Positions 60,465-64,000 of a DNA stretch of 64,000 nt are shown here, in pieces. Within the stretch, counting starts at the first letter, position 1. Every line of letters starts with the position of its first letter. Origin of the DNA: an uncultured Bacilli bacterium (lineage in GTDB: Bacteria > Bacillota_I > Bacilli_A > RF39 > UBA660); NCBI GenBank assembly GCA_934098665.1, contig CAKOOO010000004.1:39853-103852 (forward strand), given 5' to 3'. Under the pieces are notes generated by a model. It was not told the origin of the DNA, did not search any database, and saw nothing but the letters and a program-made list of their open reading frames with translations. The translations under genes were made by a program, and so were the position numbers.

Positions 60465-62045
60465 TTAATCTTTTTTATCTCTTAAAAGTTTTAAAAGTGT
60501 TTTTTTATTAATTATAAAGTATATTGATAAGCTAATTAAACCTATAAATGTTAAATATACAAAAGTTGTTATAAAACCATTTGGTGAAGGCATAATCCTT
60601 TTATATATTAAACAAATTACTATTGCTATAAATATTGAAATAAAACATTTAGGTATTGATTTTATAGTTTCATTATATCTAAAACCGTCTTTATTATGTA
60701 AAACTATTATTGGTATTCCAAGTGAAATTATATAACCAATTACAGTTGCAGTTATTGCTCCATAAAAAGGATATATTCCCAAGTTATTAAATAAATACAT
60801 TAGTGGCAAATCAAGTAAAGCATTAACTGTAATACCAGTTATTGAAGATATATAGATTAATTTCTTTTTATAAAGCCCTTGCAAAGCAGAAAAGAATATT
60901 ATATATGCGCTATCAAGTATTGCTACCAAAATAATATATTTAAAAATAATTGGTCCATAGAAACTTTTTCCATAAAATAAATTCCATATTTCATTTGAAA
61001 ATATACTTAAAAATATTGTAAGTGGGGTTATTATATAAAGTAATACTTTTAAAGAACTATTAAAATAATGATTAGCTCTTTTCATATCTTTTGAAACATA
61101 GGCATTTACAAGTGATGGAATAAGACTTATTGTAAGCCCTGTGGCAAATGATTTAACAACAGTTACAAACTTGCTTCCCCATGTTGTAAATATCGATGAT
61201 ATTGTTTCAACATCATTTGCGGTGAAACCTAATTTTGATAAACCTTTAATAATGAGAATCATATCTGTAGTATTATAAATTGAATTTGAAATATTTATTA
61301 TAATAAATGGTATACAATAACCAATAATTTTAATTAAAATTTCTTTTTTATCTTTCTTTGTAACATTATTAAATTTTTTTACTATGCCGGTTTTTTTAGT
61401 TTTAATAATTAAATATATATAAGAAATAAGCGCACCAATTGCACAAGAAAATACAGATATTCCTACTGCATATGTAATTTTTAAATGAAATACTTTAATA
61501 CATAAATAACTTCCTACAAGAATAAAAAATATTCTAACAACTTGTTCTATAACTTGTGATTTTGATGAAGCTTCGATATATTTATGCCCTTGTAAATAAC
61601 CACGATATATTGATAAAAGTGGTACTACTAAAAGTGCAAAAGAAATACATCTAATTACAAAACAAACATCTTCGATAGTATTTCCTCCAGTTAAATTACC
61701 AATTATTAATTTTGCAAGTGGTTTAGCAAATAAAAAACAAAGTAAAAATGAAAACAATGAAAAAAAGTATATAAATTTTTTGCTAATATTATACATTTCA
61801 TTTTTTTTATCATATTCTTTTAAAGTTTCATATTCACTTGTAAGTTTACTTATTGCAAGGGGAATTCCCGCAGAGGAAATAATTAAGAAAATGTTATAAA
61901 TATTATAAGCATATCCATATAACGCTCCACCTTGTTCGCCAATAATTTTATAAAATGGTATAACATATATAACGCCTAAAACTTTTGTAACAATAATTGC
62001 TATAGTGGCAATAATGGCTCCTTCCATAAATCCATTTTTCTTCAT
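60465..62045 (-). CDS. MurJ/SpoVB-type lipid-linked oligosaccharide flippase
   Basis: The 526 residues form 14 or so membrane helices with the MOP-superfamily (MVIN/PST) pattern: GFMEGAIIATIAIIVTKVLG, GQGG-like GEQGGALYGYAYNIYNIFLI, SAGIPLAISKL and TWGSKFVTVVKSFATGLTISL. Relatives are SpoVB (spore cortex), YabM, YtgP/MurJ (lipid II). In a spore-former with yabP-yabQ either role is possible. I use the ATG at 62045 (MKKNGFMEG), preceded by AGGAG, and not the open frame to 62096. Confidence 0.85.
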   Translation of the reverse strand: MKKNGFMEGAIIATIAIIVTKVLGVIYVIPFYKIIGEQGGALYGYAYNIYNIFLIISSAGIPLAISKLTSEYETLKEYDKKNEMYNISKKFIYFFSLFSFLLCFLFAKPLAKLIIGNLTGGNTIEDVCFVIRCISFALLVVPLLSIYRGYLQGHKYIEASSKSQVIEQVVRIFFILVGSYLCIKVFHLKITYAVGISVFSCAIGALISYIYLIIKTKKTGIVKKFNNVTKKDKKEILIKIIGYCIPFIIINISNSIYNTTDMILIIKGLSKLGFTANDVETISSIFTTWGSKFVTVVKSFATGLTISLIPSLVNAYVSKDMKRANHYFNSSLKVLLYIITPLTIFLSIFSNEIWNLFYGKSFYGPIIFKYIILVAILDSAYIIFFSALQGLYKKKLIYISSITGITVNALLDLPLMYLFNNLGIYPFYGAITATVIGYIISLGIPIIVLHNKDGFRYNETIKSIPKCFISIFIAIVICLIYKRIMPSPNGFITTFVYLTFIGLISLSIYFIINKKTLLKLLRDKKD

Positions 62046-62161
62046 CTTGTAATCAACTCCTATTATTATTATAGATAAAAATGAAATATAAAACAAGAAA
62101 TTTATTTAAATCATTTACAAACTAATAAATATCTATTATATTTAGATAGAAATGAGGTATT

Positions 62162-62659
62162 ATGAAAGTTGAAGTTTTAGTATTGGGTCCCCTTGATACA
62201 AATACATATATTTTAAGTAAAGATGGTAAATGTATTATTATAGATCCCGCCTTTGATGCAGAAAAAATAATTTTATTTTGCTCAAAATATGAAGTCGAAG
62301 AAATAATTGTTACACATCATCATTTTGATCATATTGGAGCACTTGAAAAATTAGAAAAACACTATAATATCAACCATAATACTTTTTTAAGAAAAACATT
62401 TTCTTATGACATAATAAAAACGCCAGGACATACTGACGATTCTATTTCAATATTTTTTAGTGAACAAAACTTATTATTTTCTGGTGACTTAATTTTTTAT
62501 CACAGTATCGGAAGATATGATTTTCCAAATTCAAATTATAATGATTTAATTAAATCTTTAGAAAAGATAAGTAAACTACCTCTTGATACAATTATTTTTC
62601 CTGGTCACGGAGAAAAAACAAGATTAAATGAAGAAATTAAATTTTTTAAATTATATTAA
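62162..62659 (+). CDS. MBL-fold hydrolase (glyoxalase II-like, YqgX type)
   Basis: A short metallo-beta-lactamase: GPLDTNTYIL at the start, metal motif VTHHHFDHIGAL (HxHxDH), TPGHTDDSI, LFSGDLIF and IIFPGHGEKT. 165 residues is compact for the group (about 205), and the region between the second and third motifs is shortened. It probably hydrolyses a thioester. GAGGT precedes ATG. It converges with gerQ, the two stops overlapping by four bases. Confidence 0.88.
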   Translation: MKVEVLVLGPLDTNTYILSKDGKCIIIDPAFDAEKIILFCSKYEVEEIIVTHHHFDHIGALEKLEKHYNINHNTFLRKTFSYDIIKTPGHTDDSISIFFSEQNLLFSGDLIFYHSIGRYDFPNSNYNDLIKSLEKISKLPLDTIIFPGHGEKTRLNEEIKFFKLY

Positions 62660-63015
62660 TATGTCTTTTCTGAATATGCATGCGAGTAGTTAATTGGTTC
62701 CATAAATTCAACATAATCTAAATAAAGAATTCTTATTAAATACCATCTTCCTGTTGTGACATCTTTAATAATTAGATGATCTTTTCCCGCTTCTTCAATA
62801 ATTCCAGAAAAAACTTTATTTTTCCATTCTGTGCTATCTGGAAATGATACAAAAGCATTTACTTTTCTACCTTTGTTTAATCTTAAAATATTTTCAATAT
62901 AACTTTGTTCATTATAATCTTCCATTGAACTAACATTTCCTGGTGGTACTGTCATATTTACATTAGGTTGTTGATTTGTTGGGAATGTTGGATTTTGATA
63001 ATAATTTCCGTTCAA
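62656..63015 (-). CDS. gerQ: Spore coat protein GerQ
   Basis: GerQ is an inner spore coat protein that is cross-linked by transglutaminase and retains the cortex lytic enzyme CwlJ. The conserved core reads SYIENILRLNKGRKVNAFVS, KVFSGIIEEAGKDHLIIKD, GRWYLIRILYLDYVEFMEPI and NYSHAYSEKTY; the N-terminal 40 residues are Asn-, Gln- and Pro-rich as in Bacillus. I choose TTG at 63015 (complement), seven bases after GAGGTGA; an ATG further upstream (63063) gives an unlikely hydrophobic start. CwlJ is not in the window. Confidence 0.92.
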   Translation of the reverse strand: MNGNYYQNPTFPTNQQPNVNMTVPPGNVSSMEDYNEQSYIENILRLNKGRKVNAFVSFPDSTEWKNKVFSGIIEEAGKDHLIIKDVTTGRWYLIRILYLDYVEFMEPINYSHAYSEKTY

Positions 63016-63066
63016 AATTTTCACCTCATTAATTTTTATGAAACATAAAAAAAAATATTCCAATTA

Positions 63067-63095
63067 TAGACAAAAAATAAATTTTCTAGTAAAAT
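63067..63095 (+). promoter_or_regulatory. Promoter of the YitT-family gene
   Basis: TAGACA at 63067-63072 and TAAAAT at 63090-63095 are 17 bases apart, about 25 bases ahead of the gene, and divergent from gerQ. Confidence 0.6.
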
Positions 63096-63119
63096 GTATA
63101 TAGTAGGAAGGTAGTTAAA

Positions 63120-63995
63120 ATGAGTAAGGATGATATAAAAACGCTTGTTACCGGAGTTTCTTTTGTATTTGGCGTATTTTTACTTGCAATGTGTTATCAT
63201 TTATTTTTATATCCTAATAGTTTTATAACAGGTGGAACTAATGGACTTGCTATTATATTTAATAAACTATTTAATATTGATGCAACATTATTTTTGTATA
63301 TATCAAGAATAGTTCTTTTAATTATTAGTTTTATATTTTTGGGTTATAAAAAAACACTTCCAACAATTTTAGGTTCATTTTTATATCCCATTATGGTTTC
63401 TATAACTGAGCCTATTGCTACATCACTTATAAAGTATTTTATAATAAATGAAACATTAATTAATGTTTGTTTAGCGGGGCTTTTGTATGGAGCTTCCTCT
63501 GCATTAATTTATCGAAGTGGATTTACAACTGGTGGTGGAGATGTTATCATGGAACTTATTAAAAAATATGGTAAACTTTCTACAACAGTGGCAAATTTTA
63601 TATATAGTTTTATAATTTTATTAATTGGTGCATTTGTATTTGGTTTTGAAAGTTTTATATATTCTATAATTATTTTATTAATAAGTAATCATTTTATTGA
63701 AAAAATTACTTTGGGAGTGTCGGCAAGTAAAGTCTTTTATATTTATACAAATAAGTTAAAAGAATTAAAAGAAATTATTGCCACTGAATTTGATAGCGGT
63801 GTAACTATATTACAAACAAAACAAGAATTTTTACATAAAAAGGGCGAAATACTAATGGTAGCTGTTTCTAATTTGGATTGTTATAGATTAAGAAATAGAA
63901 TATTAGAACTTGACCCCAATGCGTTTTTTGTAATAAATGATTGTTATGAAGTTAATGGGGGAAAGAAAAAAGAAAGGATATTGATTAATCGATGA
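63120..63995 (+). CDS. YitT-family membrane protein (DUF161 with DUF2179)
   Basis: The 291 residues contain five to six membrane helices (residues 8-205) with the family motif FITGGTNGLAIIFNKLF and FTTGGGDVIMELIKKYGK, followed by a C-terminal soluble DUF2179 domain (SASKVFYIYTNKLKELKEII, GVTILQTKQEFLHKKGEILM). Several paralogues are usual in Firmicutes; the transported substrate is unknown. GGAAGG precedes ATG. A new ATG at 63992 overlaps its stop, so another gene follows beyond the window. Confidence 0.9.
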   Translation: MSKDDIKTLVTGVSFVFGVFLLAMCYHLFLYPNSFITGGTNGLAIIFNKLFNIDATLFLYISRIVLLIISFIFLGYKKTLPTILGSFLYPIMVSITEPIATSLIKYFIINETLINVCLAGLLYGASSALIYRSGFTTGGGDVIMELIKKYGKLSTTVANFIYSFIILLIGAFVFGFESFIYSIIILLISNHFIEKITLGVSASKVFYIYTNKLKELKEIIATEFDSGVTILQTKQEFLHKKGEILMVAVSNLDCYRLRNRILELDPNAFFVINDCYEVNGGKKKERILINR

Positions 63996-64000
63996 AAAAA
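63992..64000 (+). CDS. Start of a further gene (partial)
   Basis: ATG at 63992 overlaps the TGA of the YitT-family gene (63993-63995) and reads Met-Lys-Lys to the window edge. GGAAAG lies upstream. Only three codons are present, so the product cannot be named. Confidence 0.4.

Noticed and set aside
1..64000. Mycoplasma-type code in which TGA is tryptophan
   Set aside because: Many genes such as tatD, walJ, yabG and rlmH neighbours end at TGA at the correct family length, and tryptophans are coded by TGG.
1..64000. CRISPR array, insertion sequence or prophage
   Set aside because: No spaced direct repeats, transposase, integrase or phage structural genes were seen.

Overview
The window is AT-rich, densely coded and almost wholly plus-stranded chromosomal DNA from a low-GC Gram-positive bacterium of the Bacilli/Erysipelotrichia/RF39-like kind (inference). 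Genes are short-spaced or overlapping, the Shine-Dalgarno motif is AGGAGG/GGTGAT, and vegetative promoters are TTGACA-17-TATAAT-like. TGA ends many genes (tatD, walJ, rlmH, parB's neighbours), so this is the standard bacterial code and not the Mycoplasma code. The gene order joins several blocks that lie near oriC in Bacillus subtilis. No insertion sequence, prophage or CRISPR array was seen.

Layout. (1) 1-16560: the end of mfd, spoVT, a T-box ahead of dut-metG-tatD, a 3D-domain protein, rsmA, a three-gene insert (short-chain dehydrogenase, PLP lyase-like protein, amidoligase), yabG-veg, spoVG, yabP-yabQ, divIC, a clpP on the opposite strand, a TGS-uridine-kinase-like protein, gap-pgk and spo0A. 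(2) 16655-18055: a protein with the frame of cofactor-independent phosphoglycerate mutase but without its catalytic residues. (3) 18313-32106: the S10-spc-alpha ribosomal superoperon with secY, adk, map, infA, rpmJ and rpoA, lacking rpmD (L30). (4) 32223-40411: parA/soj, parB/spo0J, DUF951, an AbgT-like transporter, ychF, a DUF362 ferredoxin protein, yvcK-whiA and truA. (5) 40564-43078: rplM-rpsI, a DUF3800 protein, an apparently autonomous small RNA and the germination amidase cwlD. (6) 43234-53550: a more variable stretch with a DUF2207-like membrane protein, a HEPN abortive-infection-like gene coupled to an HtrA protease, RDD, PH and LysM proteins, unknown membrane proteins, tRNA-Cys, a metallophosphatase, a GNAT and a TtcA-like enzyme. 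(7) 53656-64000: rpsF-ssb-rpsR, rplI-dnaB, an M23 peptidase, walJ-rlmH, ung, then on the minus strand a LemA-like protein, a MurJ/SpoVB-type flippase and gerQ, with an MBL hydrolase and a YitT protein on the plus strand.

Biology. Sporulation genes are scattered through the core (spoVT, spoVG, yabG, yabP, yabQ, spo0A, cwlD, gerQ, spoVB-like), so the organism probably makes endospores despite its compact gene arrangement. The most striking points are a Spo0A whose phospho-acceptor aspartate is glutamate (codon at 15984-15986), tandem Spo0A-box-like sites just upstream of its gene, and directly after it a catalytically stripped phosphoglycerate mutase homologue. Other leads are the amidoligase insert beside yabG, an unclassified roughly 65-nt structured RNA at 42234-42300, a T-box whose specifier loop shows no obvious AUG, and a HEPN-HtrA gene pair. 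All functional statements rest on reading motifs by eye; no database search was run.
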